Below, in pieces: positions 1-7,326 of a stretch of DNA of 42,525 nt (position 1 is its first letter; each line of letters starts with the position of its first letter). Made by a program: the position numbers and the translations under genes. Where the stretch lies: assembly GCF_011762195.1 (NCBI RefSeq), contig NZ_JAASQK010000013.1, positions 1 through 42,525 on the forward strand. The letters are read 5' to 3'. This DNA comes from Sphingomonas oligoaromativorans. Its GTDB lineage: Bacteria; Pseudomonadota; Alphaproteobacteria; Sphingomonadales; Sphingomonadaceae. The notes under the pieces are model-generated. The model did no database searches and had not been told where the DNA came from. It worked only from the letters and a program-made list of their open reading frames with translations.

Positions 1-51
1 CCCCATGACCTGATGATCAAACAGGCGGCATGAACGACAACCGGGATTAGC

Positions 52-324
52 TTAACTCAGCCGCCAAACTGTCCAAGAAGGCGGGACCACCTCAATCCTC
101 GGCTGTGCGACGAATGTGCCGCGCCCACGCCGTATCTCGACCATCCCGCGCTTGACCAGACTCTGGACGGCGGAGCGGACGGTCGTGCGGCTCACCGCAA
201 AGTCCCGGACGAGCTCGTCCTCTGACGGAAGCCGTTCTCCGAGCTCAAGCTCGCCAGTCGATATGCGGGCCGCGAGAGTGGCTTCCACCTGCGCGTAAAG
301 AGGAAGGCGATCAGTTTCCGACAT
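52..324 (-). CDS. GntR-family regulator, HTH domain only (C-terminally truncated)
   Basis: This 90-residue protein holds a complete GntR winged helix: PLYAQVEATLAARI, then LPSEDELVRDFAVSRTTVR as the recognition helix, then RGRGTFVAQPRIE as the wing. GntR/HutC proteins normally continue for about 150 residues with a UTRA effector domain. Here the frame leaves the family pattern after QPRIE and stops 12 residues later, so the ligand domain is missing. The ATG at 324 is preferred because AGAGGA lies 6 nt upstream; an ATG at 327 and a longer frame from 354 exist but are less well placed. It is divergent from doxX, and an inverted repeat in the shared region (339-360) is a candidate operator. It may be a decayed gene or a stand-alone DNA-binding protein. 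Confidence 0.75.
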   Translation of the reverse strand: MSETDRLPLYAQVEATLAARISTGELELGERLPSEDELVRDFAVSRTTVRSAVQSLVKRGMVEIRRGRGTFVAQPRIEVVPPSWTVWRLS

Positions 325-338
325 CATAAATCCTCTAT

Positions 339-360
339 GACATAGTGACATCATTATGTC
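339..360. promoter_or_regulatory. Inverted repeat, candidate GntR operator
   Basis: GACATA (339-344) and TATGTC (355-360) form a perfect 6-bp inverted repeat with a 10-nt centre. A direct repeat GACATCAT also occurs at 319-326 and 347-354. The dyad lies upstream of the truncated GntR gene and ends 1 nt before the -35 element of the doxX promoter, where a bound repressor could block it. The dyad is seen; its assignment to this GntR protein is inference. Confidence 0.4.
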
Positions 361-361
361 T

Positions 362-387
362 GTAACGGATCGGTCTGTCGGCGCGTA
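362..387 (+). promoter_or_regulatory. ECF (SigF-like) promoter of doxX-gst
   Basis: GTAACG (362-367), a 16-nt spacer, then CGTA (384-387). It matches the five other GTAACC-N16-CGTA sites in the window except for the last base of the -35 box. The expected transcription start near 394 makes the ATGs at 390 and 393 unlikely starts and supports the ATG at 417. Confidence 0.65.
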
Positions 388-416
388 GAATGATGAACCG
401 CCGCCAGGAGATCAGA

Positions 417-929
417 ATGCCCATATTGATGCGACAGCTCATACCTTCCACTAAGGGGTTCGCACCGAGCGTTACCGCGATGCCGATCCGTCTGATCGTC
501 GGCTACGGCTTCATGGAGCACGGCTTCGCCAAGCTGGGCCGGGGCGTCGACGGGTTCGCCCACATCCTCCAAGCAATTGGCATGCCCTTCTCTTCGCTGC
601 TGGCTTGGTCCACCGTCCTGATCGAGATTCTCGGAGGGCTCGCCATCCTGCTCGGCGCATTCGTCGCGCTCGCCAGCATCCCAATGGCGATCGTCTTGAT
701 TGTTGCCATCCTCACCGTCCACTTCCCGAATGGGTTCAGCTCAATCAAGCTGCAGTCCTTCGGCCCCGACGGAGCACATTTCGGCCAACCAGGCTACGAA
801 TGCGACCTGCTCTATCTGGCCGGGCTCGCCGCGCTCGTCCTCGGCGGCGCTGGTCCTCTCTCCATAGACCGGCTCATTTCCCACACACTGGGGCGAGAGA
901 CCGAAACACTGCCCCACCAAGGCCGATGA
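417..929 (+). CDS. DoxX family membrane protein
   Basis: DoxX proteins are small four-helix inner-membrane proteins linked to thiol/redox and detoxification systems; their reaction is not settled. The typical opening IRLIVGYGFMEHGFAKLG is followed by hydrophobic segments around residues 60-80, 85-105 and 130-150 of a 170-residue protein, the usual size. The start is set at 417 because AGGAG at 406-410 gives a 6-nt spacer and the predicted transcript begins near 394; a frame from 390 would lie at or before the start site. Its stop overlaps the start of the GST gene by ATGA, so the two are probably translationally coupled. It is preceded by a SigF-like promoter shared with the bufferin genes, whose minus-strand operon has a second DoxX protein. 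Confidence 0.85.
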   Translation: MPILMRQLIPSTKGFAPSVTAMPIRLIVGYGFMEHGFAKLGRGVDGFAHILQAIGMPFSSLLAWSTVLIEILGGLAILLGAFVALASIPMAIVLIVAILTVHFPNGFSSIKLQSFGPDGAHFGQPGYECDLLYLAGLAALVLGGAGPLSIDRLISHTLGRETETLPHQGR

Positions 930-1525
930 ACATGGAACTCTGGTATACGACCACCTCGCCCTTCGCCCGCAAGGTTCGGATCGCCGTTGCCGAGCTCGGC
1001 CTCACCGATCAGATCGCCCTGGTGCGCGTCGACCCGTGGACCGACGACCGGCTCCGCGAGCGCAATCCCCTTTCCAAGGTGCCGACGCTCGTCCTCGACG
1101 ATGGCACCGCGCTGCCCGAATCCAGCCTCATCTGCGAATGGCTCGATCACCTGTCGGATGAGCGGAAGCTATGTCCGGTCCAAGGTCCCGACCGCTGGCG
1201 CGCGTTGCGTCTCCAAGGCATCGCGGACGGGGCGGCAACCGCCGTCGGCCGGCTCTTCGCCGACGAGCACCGGCCCGAGACCGAGCGCTCGGAGGCAATG
1301 ATGGTTCGGTTCGCCGCTGCCCGCGACAGCGTGCTTGATGCTCTCGAGCCCGAGGACCTCGACGGCGAACCAAGGATCGGCGAGATCGCTGTCCTCGCGC
1401 TGCTAGGCTATCTCGATTTCCGTTGGCCCGAACGGGACTGGCGATCTGGACGGCCGCGGCTGGCGAATTGGGCAAAGCTGATGTTCAAGCGACCATCGAT
1501 GGCCTCGACGGTGCATTCGATTTAG
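926..1525 (+). CDS. Glutathione S-transferase family protein
   Basis: A 199-residue cytosolic GST-like protein. The N-terminal thioredoxin-fold domain (about residues 1-80) carries TTTSPFARKVRIAVAELGL, the usual glutathione-site region, and the PLSKVPTLVLDDG segment with the cis-proline, followed by LPESSLICEWLDH. The rest is the helical C-terminal domain. It probably conjugates or reduces electrophiles with glutathione; the substrate cannot be read from sequence. The ATG at 926 overlaps the doxX stop (ATGA). A longer in-frame reading from 605 lies inside doxX and is not credible. It shares the doxX promoter, which suggests induction by the same stress as the bufferin genes. Confidence 0.9.
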   Translation: MNMELWYTTTSPFARKVRIAVAELGLTDQIALVRVDPWTDDRLRERNPLSKVPTLVLDDGTALPESSLICEWLDHLSDERKLCPVQGPDRWRALRLQGIADGAATAVGRLFADEHRPETERSEAMMVRFAAARDSVLDALEPEDLDGEPRIGEIAVLALLGYLDFRWPERDWRSGRPRLANWAKLMFKRPSMASTVHSI

Positions 1526-1579
1526 CACGTTACCATGGCTTTGGCGCGCGGGTCTGCCTTCGACTTCGTATGCCGGTGT

Positions 1580-1605
1580 GTAACCACGCGACGCGCTCGC
1601 CCGTA
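1580..1605 (+). promoter_or_regulatory. ECF (SigF-like) promoter of the SDR-DUF1223-YkgJ operon
   Basis: GTAACC (1580-1585), a 16-nt spacer and CGTA (1602-1605) followed by GG. It is identical in both boxes and in spacing to the sites before the sigma factor, bufA1 and bufA2. The expected start near 1612 leaves a leader of about 45 nt before the GTG of the SDR gene. Confidence 0.75.
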
Positions 1606-1657
1606 GGCTCACCGAACGAGCGCCGAGAATCTCGCGTCGCGTTATCGGAGGTCAGCA

Positions 1658-2449
1658 GTGAACATTGACGGCAAACGTGTCCTGATCACCGGCGGTTCAA
1701 GTGGGATCGGACTAGAAATGGCCCGCCTCCTGCTGACATCGGGTGCGAAGGTGGCAATCACCGGCCGACGGGGCGATGCACTCGCAGATGCCGTTGCCCA
1801 GCTCGGGCAGGGCGTCGTGTCGATCCAGGGCGATGTCGCTGACGCGCAAGTTCGATCCGCCATGCTGTCTCGGGTCACCGAAGAATTGGGTGGCCTCGAT
1901 ATTCTGGTCAACAATGCCGGCGGCGTCAGGGCTGGCCGGCTCGAGAACACGTCAGAGTCCGAAATCCGCCAGATGATCGACGTCGACCTCGTCGCGCCGA
2001 TCTTGCTCACGCGCGAAACGCTTCCCCTCCTTCGAGCGAGCGGTGACGCGCTGATCGTCAACGTGAGCTCGAGCATCGCGCTCGTCGGCCTGCCGTTCTA
2101 CGCAACTTACGCAGCCGCGAAGTCGGGCTTGGCCCATTTCGGCGAGTCTCTGCGTCGCGAACTCTCGGGCGAGGGAATCGGTGTCCTCACCGTCTATCCG
2201 ACCGCGACCGATACGCCGATGATGCAAACATCGGGTCTCGCACGCGATGGTGGTCGCGAGACTGCCTCGGTCGTCGCCGCGCATGTCATCGAGGCCATCC
2301 GGTCCGGCGCGATCGAGGTCGTTCGCGGTGACAAGGAGCGTCTCGCGATGGTGGCGCTCAATAAGGCGGACCCCGCGACTGTCGATGCGGCCTTCGTGAA
2401 GCAGAAGGATGCGATCGAGGCAGCCGCCCGCGACCATTCAGCGCTCTGA
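1658..2449 (+). CDS. SDR family oxidoreductase
   Basis: A 263-residue classical short-chain dehydrogenase/reductase. The N-terminal Rossmann motif TGGSSGIG (residues 11-18) binds NAD(P)H, NNAGG follows in the middle, and the catalytic serine (NVSSS) and YxxxK motif (YATYAAAKSG) are present. The R-R pair in ITGRRGDAL suggests NADPH preference. The start is GTG at 1658 with GGAGG six nt upstream (1647-1651). It is first in an operon with DUF1223 and YkgJ proteins behind a SigF-like promoter. The substrate is unknown; closest in style to the DltE/YqjQ-like SDRs acting on carbonyls. Confidence 0.9.
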   Translation: MNIDGKRVLITGGSSGIGLEMARLLLTSGAKVAITGRRGDALADAVAQLGQGVVSIQGDVADAQVRSAMLSRVTEELGGLDILVNNAGGVRAGRLENTSESEIRQMIDVDLVAPILLTRETLPLLRASGDALIVNVSSSIALVGLPFYATYAAAKSGLAHFGESLRRELSGEGIGVLTVYPTATDTPMMQTSGLARDGGRETASVVAAHVIEAIRSGAIEVVRGDKERLAMVALNKADPATVDAAFVKQKDAIEAAARDHSAL

Positions 2450-2474
2450 CGACGTGAAAGTCGGGAGATTAGCG

Positions 2475-3182
2475 ATGTCCTTTTGTCGAGACGGCATCGC
2501 CTGCGTGAGCGCGGCGGCTGCAATCATGACGCTTATGGGCGCCGCGCCTTCAATGGCCCAGAACAGCCCGGTGGTGGTCGAGCTCTATCAGAGCCAGGGC
2601 TGCTCGGATTGTCCGCCGGCACAAGATAATCTGAACCGGCTTGCCGATCGCCCCGACGTGCTCGCTCTGTCCTTCGCCGTCACCTACTGGGACTATCTCG
2701 GGTGGAAAGACAGCTTCGCCTCACAGCAGTTCACCCAGCGGCAGCGCGACTATGCCACGCGCAGCGACACGGGTGAGGTCGCAACCCCGCAATATTGGAT
2801 CAACGGCCGCACGACTGTGCTCGGCGCCAATCCGGCGCGCGTCGCGCAAGTGATGGCGCAGGAGCACCTTACCGGCGGTCCTCCGGTATCCTTGTCGGGC
2901 AACAAGATCGCGATCGGGTCTGGCGGCGCTCCGCACGGCGGCGCCGACGTGTGGCTGGTGCGCTACGATCCCCGAACGATTCAGGTCGCCGTGCGCGCCG
3001 GCGAAAATGGGGGCCGCACACTCCCTCACCGCGACGTCGTGAGGAAGCTGACCAAAGTGGGCCGCTGGACCGGCGCGCCGCTGTCGATCGCGATCGCACC
3101 GGGGAAGGATGCGGCGTGGAAAACGGCCGTATTGCTCCAGGCGGGCGACGGCGGACCGATACTCGCGGCCGCGAAGGGGTGA
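2475..3182 (+). CDS. DUF1223 secreted thioredoxin-like protein
   Basis: A 235-residue exported protein. An N-terminal signal peptide (hydrophobic stretch ending APSMA) is followed by VVELYQSQGCSDCPPAQDNL, the hallmark of DUF1223, a thioredoxin-like domain with a CxxC. The GWKDSFASQQFTQRQRDYA and TPQYWINGR segments are also typical. The start at ATG 2475 gives a proper signal peptide; the longer frame from 2409 overlaps the SDR gene. It follows the SDR gene by 25 nt. The family's biochemical role is not established; the CxxC and export suggest periplasmic thiol redox or metal binding, which fits its place in a metal-stress regulon. Confidence 0.85.
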   Translation: MSFCRDGIACVSAAAAIMTLMGAAPSMAQNSPVVVELYQSQGCSDCPPAQDNLNRLADRPDVLALSFAVTYWDYLGWKDSFASQQFTQRQRDYATRSDTGEVATPQYWINGRTTVLGANPARVAQVMAQEHLTGGPPVSLSGNKIAIGSGGAPHGGADVWLVRYDPRTIQVAVRAGENGGRTLPHRDVVRKLTKVGRWTGAPLSIAIAPGKDAAWKTAVLLQAGDGGPILAAAKG

Positions 3183-3252
3183 CCGTCGACGCGGCCGCCC
3201 TCGTACCAGATCCACGTCGATCACCCCTTACCTGACCAACAAGGACCAACCG

Positions 3253-4011
3253 TTGGATATTCATTTCGACTGCACGCAGTGCGGCCGCTGCTGCCACAAT
3301 CTCAAACTTCCGCTGAGTGTCGATGAGGCGAAGCGCTGGGCGAAGAACGGCCACGAGGTCCAGTTGCTGATCGAGGCGACACCGGCCTACGAGGTGCCGG
3401 AGCGTGGCTCGCCTGAGCGCTATCGTTTTGATCGGTCATTCCCTGCGATGAGCGGGTCGGTTCCGATCCGGGTAAGCGTCATCGTTGTGGCTGCGTTTGA
3501 AGGCGCTTGCCCACATCTCCTCCAGGATATGCGCTGCGGTGCCTATGAGACACGACCGACGGTCTGCCGTATCTATCCTGCGGAGGTCAGTCCCCGCGCT
3601 CAGCTTGTGCCAGCGCAGAAGGCATGCCCTCCCGGGGCCTGGCTGCCCGACCAGCCGCTGCTGTTGTCGGACGGGGTCATCGCGGACAATGAATTGTCGT
3701 TGCTGATCGACGCGCATCGCGCGGCATCCCTTGCCGACGTGGAGCTCAAGCAGCAGGCCTGTCGGTCTCTTGGCATCGCAAGTGCAGCCTTTGCGAACGA
3801 GGGATACGCGCTCTTTTCGCTCTTACCGGACATCGTCGACGAGGTCTTCGCGAACCGGCTCCTCGCACCGTTGGAGGACGCCGAGGCAGCGCAATGGCAG
3901 TTCGTGACGAACCGGCAGCCGACACTCATCATGCTGGAAACGGTCGAGGCCACGTCGAAGGTGATCAGCCGCGGCGACACCTACATCGGTTTCTTCGAAG
4001 ACGATATTTGA
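3253..4011 (+). CDS. YkgJ family cysteine cluster protein
   Basis: A 252-residue protein whose N-terminus FDCTQCGRCCHNLKLP is the YkgJ/Fli-type cysteine cluster, thought to bind zinc or an Fe-S cluster. Later cysteines occur in MRCGAYETRPTVCRIYP and KACPPG, also typical. The start is assigned to TTG 3253 because AAGGA (3241-3245) lies 7 nt upstream and the family begins just here; the upstream frame (from 3109) overlaps DUF1223 and has no family character. It is the last gene of the SDR operon. Function is unknown beyond probable metal binding. Confidence 0.85.
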   Translation: MDIHFDCTQCGRCCHNLKLPLSVDEAKRWAKNGHEVQLLIEATPAYEVPERGSPERYRFDRSFPAMSGSVPIRVSVIVVAAFEGACPHLLQDMRCGAYETRPTVCRIYPAEVSPRAQLVPAQKACPPGAWLPDQPLLLSDGVIADNELSLLIDAHRAASLADVELKQQACRSLGIASAAFANEGYALFSLLPDIVDEVFANRLLAPLEDAEAAQWQFVTNRQPTLIMLETVEATSKVISRGDTYIGFFEDDI

Positions 4012-4147
4012 GACATTCTGGCGGCGAGAGCCGTGGCTTGACCTGCTGGAGATCGCCTCGGGTCCAATCGATACTGTGACGCCGGGAGGTCGAAGTCTCA
4101 CAGCTGACCCGGGCCCGCACGCGTAACCAAGTCTGGCGTAGATCATC

Positions 4148-5143
4148 TCAAACCTTCTTCGTGAAGGCTTCCGGCCGGGTGATACGAGCGGCCAGAGCTG
4201 CAAGCTCCGCTCGCGGGTCGAAGGTTACGGTGCCATCGGCCGCGCTACGAATGCCTAGCCGCTCGAACAACTTGCCAAGATCGGTCGCAACGCGGTCCTG
4301 CGAGAAGCGTCGATAGAGTGGCTCTAGCGCCGTCACGCCGCAGGCATGATCGCCGATCGCCATCATCTGTTCGGGCTGCCACGTCACGATGTTGCCGCCG
4401 CTCGCGGCCGACACCGCCCGCATTGCGTCGACCAAACTAGCCCGTCCGCCACTTTGCTCCCAGATCGCGACTTCGGCCTCGAGCCAGAAGGTCGCACCGC
4501 CCCAATAGAGACGGCCCCAGCGATCCGTGCCGTCCATGCCACCTTCTTCGGCCATGGGCTCGCCGCGCGGCATTCCGCGCAACGATTGAGACCAGACATC
4601 CGAGATCGGCAGCTCACCCGCCTGCGCGCGCGCGATGGGTTCGAGCCAAGTCGCATTGCCCTCCTGCAGCCACAGCGCACGACGCGGGAGATCCGGTAGC
4701 GAGGCGTGCATCATCTCGTGAACGAGGATCCAGTCGTTGCGAAACGCCTTCGGCGCCGCATCCCGGCCGACATGGATTCGGGTAGCAGAGCCCGCAAAGC
4801 CGAAGGTCGTTCCGTGGCCGACCGTGTCGCTGTCCTCGGCGATGACGAGCAAGCCATAGTGCTTGATCGGGAAGTGGCCGAAATAGGTGGCGATCGCTCT
4901 GGCCGCCATTCCGACCCACAGGCGGACTTGGTTCCGATCGAGGCCCGGCGCGCCGTCCGCGAAGACTAATACGATCGAGCCGCCGTCGAGATCGATGCGT
5001 TCACCCGGCTGATCCGCGAGCGCCCGGTAGAGCGTCCGCGGATCATCGTACCGATCGGCCGCGCCGACCGATCGGAGCGCAACTCCGGTCATGCCTGCTC
5101 CACCGAGCGCGGCGAGTAGAAGGCGCCGGCTGAGGAGCGACAT
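4148..5143 (-). CDS. Exported gluzincin-like putative metallopeptidase
   Basis: A 331-residue protein with an N-terminal export signal containing twin arginines (SRRLLLAALGG), so possibly Tat-exported. HEMMH at residues 142-146 is followed by ALWLQEGNATWLEP, where E161 is placed like the third zinc ligand of M1/M61-type gluzincins, although the gap (14 residues) is shorter than the usual 18. FGHFP, FAGSATRIHVG and the downstream WGGATFWLEAEV region resemble M61-like hypothetical proteins. It is the last gene after the thioredoxin (11-nt gap) in the bufA1 operon. It might process or degrade periplasmic peptides, bufferin included, but no substrate can be named. Confidence 0.7.
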   Translation of the reverse strand: MSLLSRRLLLAALGGAGMTGVALRSVGAADRYDDPRTLYRALADQPGERIDLDGGSIVLVFADGAPGLDRNQVRLWVGMAARAIATYFGHFPIKHYGLLVIAEDSDTVGHGTTFGFAGSATRIHVGRDAAPKAFRNDWILVHEMMHASLPDLPRRALWLQEGNATWLEPIARAQAGELPISDVWSQSLRGMPRGEPMAEEGGMDGTDRWGRLYWGGATFWLEAEVAIWEQSGGRASLVDAMRAVSAASGGNIVTWQPEQMMAIGDHACGVTALEPLYRRFSQDRVATDLGKLFERLGIRSAADGTVTFDPRAELAALAARITRPEAFTKKV

Positions 5144-5154
5144 CGCGATCGCTC

Positions 5155-5538
5155 CTACTTCAGCGGTGTCGCGGCGAACGCCTTGATCTGGTCCGCCTGG
5201 GTGACGCCAAGGGTCCGGCCCACTTCGCGGCTCCCCTTGAACGCGATCAAGGTCGACTGCTGATTGATTCCGAGCGCCTTCTTCTCGGCAATCTGGTGGT
5301 CATAATCGAGCCGCAGGATTACGAGCTTCGCATAATCGGGTGAGGCCGCGATGGCATCGAGCGCGGGGGCCTGCGCGCGGCATGTGGGGCACCAGGGCGC
5401 GAACGCATCGATCAGCACGGGCTCGCCCTTCGCCTGGGCCGCCTTGAGCGCAGCGATAGAGAAGGGGCGGATCGGCTGTGCCGCGGCCGGAACGGCCGCC
5501 AACGCCAAAAGGGCGACGAGCAAGAAGGTCTTGAGCAT
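5155..5538 (-). CDS. Periplasmic thioredoxin-family protein
   Basis: A 127-residue protein with a signal peptide (MLKTFLLVALLALAAVPAAAQ) and a thioredoxin fold whose active site is APWCPTCRAQAP (C50, C53). The LDYDHQIAEKKALGINQQSTLIAFKG part carries the usual cis-proline-region beta strand, although the proline itself is replaced here (QSTLIAF). It follows ccdA by 25 nt, which is the classic pairing: CcdA passes electrons across the membrane to a periplasmic thioredoxin. In this operon it may keep bufferin or other periplasmic cysteines reduced (inference). Confidence 0.85.
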   Translation of the reverse strand: MLKTFLLVALLALAAVPAAAQPIRPFSIAALKAAQAKGEPVLIDAFAPWCPTCRAQAPALDAIAASPDYAKLVILRLDYDHQIAEKKALGINQQSTLIAFKGSREVGRTLGVTQADQIKAFAATPLK

Positions 5539-5563
5539 AATTTTTCTCCGATGTTCGAGGCAA

Positions 5564-6286
5564 TCAGATCGAGGTGGTGAGGTTGGTCAGCCAGTCGGGC
5601 GAGTGCATCAGCACCAGCGTTTCGAAGGCGCGATCACCGCCCGTGACGATGAGCACGGCAACGGCGGCGACGAGCGCGCCGAGTGCCCGCCTGCCGTTCT
5701 GACCGGCGCCGAGCAGCCGGCCGCGCCACCGCGCCAGCACCGAGCGTGCAACGAAAGAGATCGCGACGAGCACCGTGGCGATGCCGAGCCCGAACGCGCC
5801 CATCACGACGGCGACGGAGCCGAGATCCTGGCCCTGCGCGGCGAGAATGGTGGCGGCGCCGAGGGTTGGGCCGACACACGGGCTCCAGACCAGGCCGAGC
5901 AGGGCGCCGATCGCCGCCTGACCGAGCAGGCCGAAGCGTTCCAGTCGCTGCTGGCGCTGGCTCGCCCAATTGGCCAGCGGTCCGGCAAGCCGTTCGAAGC
6001 TGTGCTGGAGGGCCGGTACGAGAAGGACGATGCCCAGCGCCAGCAACAAGACCGCGCCGACGACGCGCACCACGTCACTGTCCAGTCCGATCGACGCGCC
6101 GAGCGTGGCGATTACAAACCCAGTGGTCGTGAAGGAAAGGACGAGGCCAACGGCGAGTGAGAGCGGTCCGTGGCGATGCTTCTGTGCGGCCCCACCGAGC
6201 ACGATGGGGACCAGCGGCAGCACGCACGGCGACAGGATCGTCAGCGCGCCGGCCGCATAGCCGAGGACGGGGTTGAGCGTACTCAT
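5564..6286 (-). CDS. ccdA: CcdA/DsbD-type transmembrane thiol-disulfide transporter
   Basis: A 240-residue inner-membrane protein of the CcdA (DsbD transmembrane) family with about six helices. The two conserved redox cysteines lie in [18 protein letters not shown] near the N-terminus and [17 protein letters not shown] in the middle. It moves reducing equivalents from cytoplasmic thioredoxin to periplasmic partners. Its ATG overlaps the stop of the upstream doxX (ATGA) and the thioredoxin gene follows, so the three are one unit. It is more likely dedicated to this metal-stress operon than to cytochrome c maturation, since no other ccm gene is near. Confidence 0.88.
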   Translation of the reverse strand: MSTLNPVLGYAAGALTILSPCVLPLVPIVLGGAAQKHRHGPLSLAVGLVLSFTTTGFVIATLGASIGLDSDVVRVVGAVLLLALGIVLLVPALQHSFERLAGPLANWASQRQQRLERFGLLGQAAIGALLGLVWSPCVGPTLGAATILAAQGQDLGSVAVVMGAFGLGIATVLVAISFVARSVLARWRGRLLGAGQNGRRALGALVAAVAVLIVTGGDRAFETLVLMHSPDWLTNLTTSI

Positions 6287-6774
6287 GCGACGACTTTGAA
6301 CGGTGCGCGGATGTCATCCTGCTCCGGCAGGCTGCCGTCGAGCCCGATCAGCCGATCGAGCGACCAGCCGCCGCCACCCAGCGCAATGAGCGGGAGCAGC
6401 AGCCCGGCCCAGCTCAGATGCGTCGGCCAGGCGTCGGGATAGACGAAGATCTCGATCACGCTGGTCATGCCGAACAACGCAAGCGCGGACGGCTTGGTGA
6501 AAAAGCCGAGCGTGAGAAGGATGGGGAAGAGATGCTCCGAATAGGTGGCGACATGCGCCGCGATGACCGGATCCATGAACGGAAGCGCATAGTCTGTCCG
6601 AAAGAGTTCGTAGGTCGCATCGGTGATGTGCAGCACACCGTCGACCTTGGTGCGACCCGACATGAAGAAAACCGCGGCCACGCCGAGCCTCGCTACGAGA
6701 AGCAGGAAAGACTGCGGAAGGAGCCGTGAAGCCAGCGCACCGGCGCGGCGATAGGCGAGGATGGGCGACGACAT
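6283..6774 (-). CDS. DoxX family membrane protein of the bufA1 operon
   Basis: A 163-residue four-helix membrane protein of the DoxX family: [22 protein letters not shown] is the characteristic first helix with its S/G-R-x-K ending, and further helices lie near residues 75-95, 100-120 and 125-140. DoxX genes are common companions of DUF2282 bufferin genes. The start is set at ATG 6774; an open frame continues to 7104 but that part is antisense-like and overlaps bufA1. It overlaps ccdA by ATGA. Confidence 0.85.
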   Translation of the reverse strand: MSSPILAYRRAGALASRLLPQSFLLLVARLGVAAVFFMSGRTKVDGVLHITDATYELFRTDYALPFMDPVIAAHVATYSEHLFPILLTLGFFTKPSALALFGMTSVIEIFVYPDAWPTHLSWAGLLLPLIALGGGGWSLDRLIGLDGSLPEQDDIRAPFKVVA

Positions 6775-6802
6775 GGCTATCCTTTCGTTGCTTGGGCGGG
6801 CT

Positions 6803-6833
6803 GTCCGTCGTCGCGGGTCGCACGACGACAGAC
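6803..6833 (-). other. Intercistronic hairpin after bufA1
   Basis: GTC-c-GTCGTCG (6803-6813) pairs with CGACGAC-a-GAC (6823-6833), leaving a 9-nt loop, just after the bufA1 stop and before doxX. There is no T-run, so it is a candidate mRNA-stabilising or attenuating structure rather than a clear terminator. Confidence 0.45.
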
Positions 6834-6844
6834 GCCGCCGGCGA

Positions 6845-7117
6845 TCACGCCTTGGGGGTGAGCGAGCCGAAGCCCTTCGGGGTCTTGATGGTGGTGCAGG
6901 TGCCGGCCTTGACCAGCTTCCACGCATTGCCCTGATAGCTGATCTTCGAGGTGCCCGCGCACGACGTGCCAGCACCAGCCTTGCAGTCGTTCTTGCCGGC
7001 GAGCGAAACGCCGTAGCACTTCTCCATCGCGGGCTTCGCCTGGTCGGCGGCATGGGCGGAGCCGGCGACGAGGCCGAGAGCGAGCGTTGCGGCAAACGCC
7101 GCATGGGTCTTCGTCAT
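6845..7117 (-). CDS. bufA1: BufA1-type bufferin precursor (DUF2282)
   Basis: A 90-residue exported peptide of the DUF2282 family, now called bufferins: ribosomal peptides whose cysteines are converted to copper-binding thiooxazole groups by an MNIO enzyme and its partner. The signal peptide ends near SAHA, and the core holds four cysteines in the family pattern [23 protein letters not shown] and GTCTT. The start is ATG 7117; the longer frame to 7303 runs through the promoter. It is first in an operon with doxX, ccdA, thioredoxin and a putative peptidase. The modifying genes bufB and bufC lie on the other strand at 8.9-10.5 kb. Confidence 0.88.
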   Translation of the reverse strand: MTKTHAAFAATLALGLVAGSAHAADQAKPAMEKCYGVSLAGKNDCKAGAGTSCAGTSKISYQGNAWKLVKAGTCTTIKTPKGFGSLTPKA

Positions 7118-7219
7118 GATCGAAAGATCCTTGTTTCTAGCCTCTCGCGCGGCCGGCAGAGGGGTGTTACCGGCCGCGCGGTGACCCAGGGGAGGCTGGA
7201 AGCGGGGCCACGTCGCCCC

Positions 7220-7245
7220 TACGCGGCACCTTCCGGCGCGGTTAC
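7220..7245 (-). promoter_or_regulatory. ECF (SigF-like) promoter of the bufA1 operon
   Basis: On the minus strand: GTAACC (7245-7240), 16 nt, CGTA (7223-7220) followed by GGGG. It is back to back with the sigma-factor promoter, 35 nt away. The predicted leader before bufA1 is about 95-100 nt. Confidence 0.75.
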
Positions 7246-7280
7246 ACGCCGCGTATCGAACTATTGTTCTGGGCGACGAT

Positions 7281-7306
7281 GTAACCAGCATGGGGACACG
7301 CACGTA
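7281..7306 (+). promoter_or_regulatory. ECF (SigF-like) promoter of sigma-nrsF (autoregulatory)
   Basis: GTAACC (7281-7286), 16-nt spacer, CGTA (7303-7306) followed by GGC, upstream of the sigma-factor start at 7327. Because the same element precedes all bufferin units, the sigma factor probably drives its own gene. Confidence 0.75.
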
Positions 7307-7326
7307 GGCGTTGACCGGGAGCGCGA

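Noticed and set aside
1-51. Left edge as an insertion-sequence end
   Set aside because: No terminal repeat or transposase fragment could be recognised in 51 nt.
605-925. N-terminal extension of the GST reading frame
   Set aside because: It overlaps doxX in another frame, is Arg-rich and lacks family similarity; the ATG at 926 fits the GST start and the ATGA overlap.
4123-4128. GTAACC as another ECF promoter
   Set aside because: CGTA follows after 8 nt, not 16, and no gene starts downstream on that strand. GTAACC at 22891 and 29516 also lack CGTA at the right spacing and lie in or antisense to genes.
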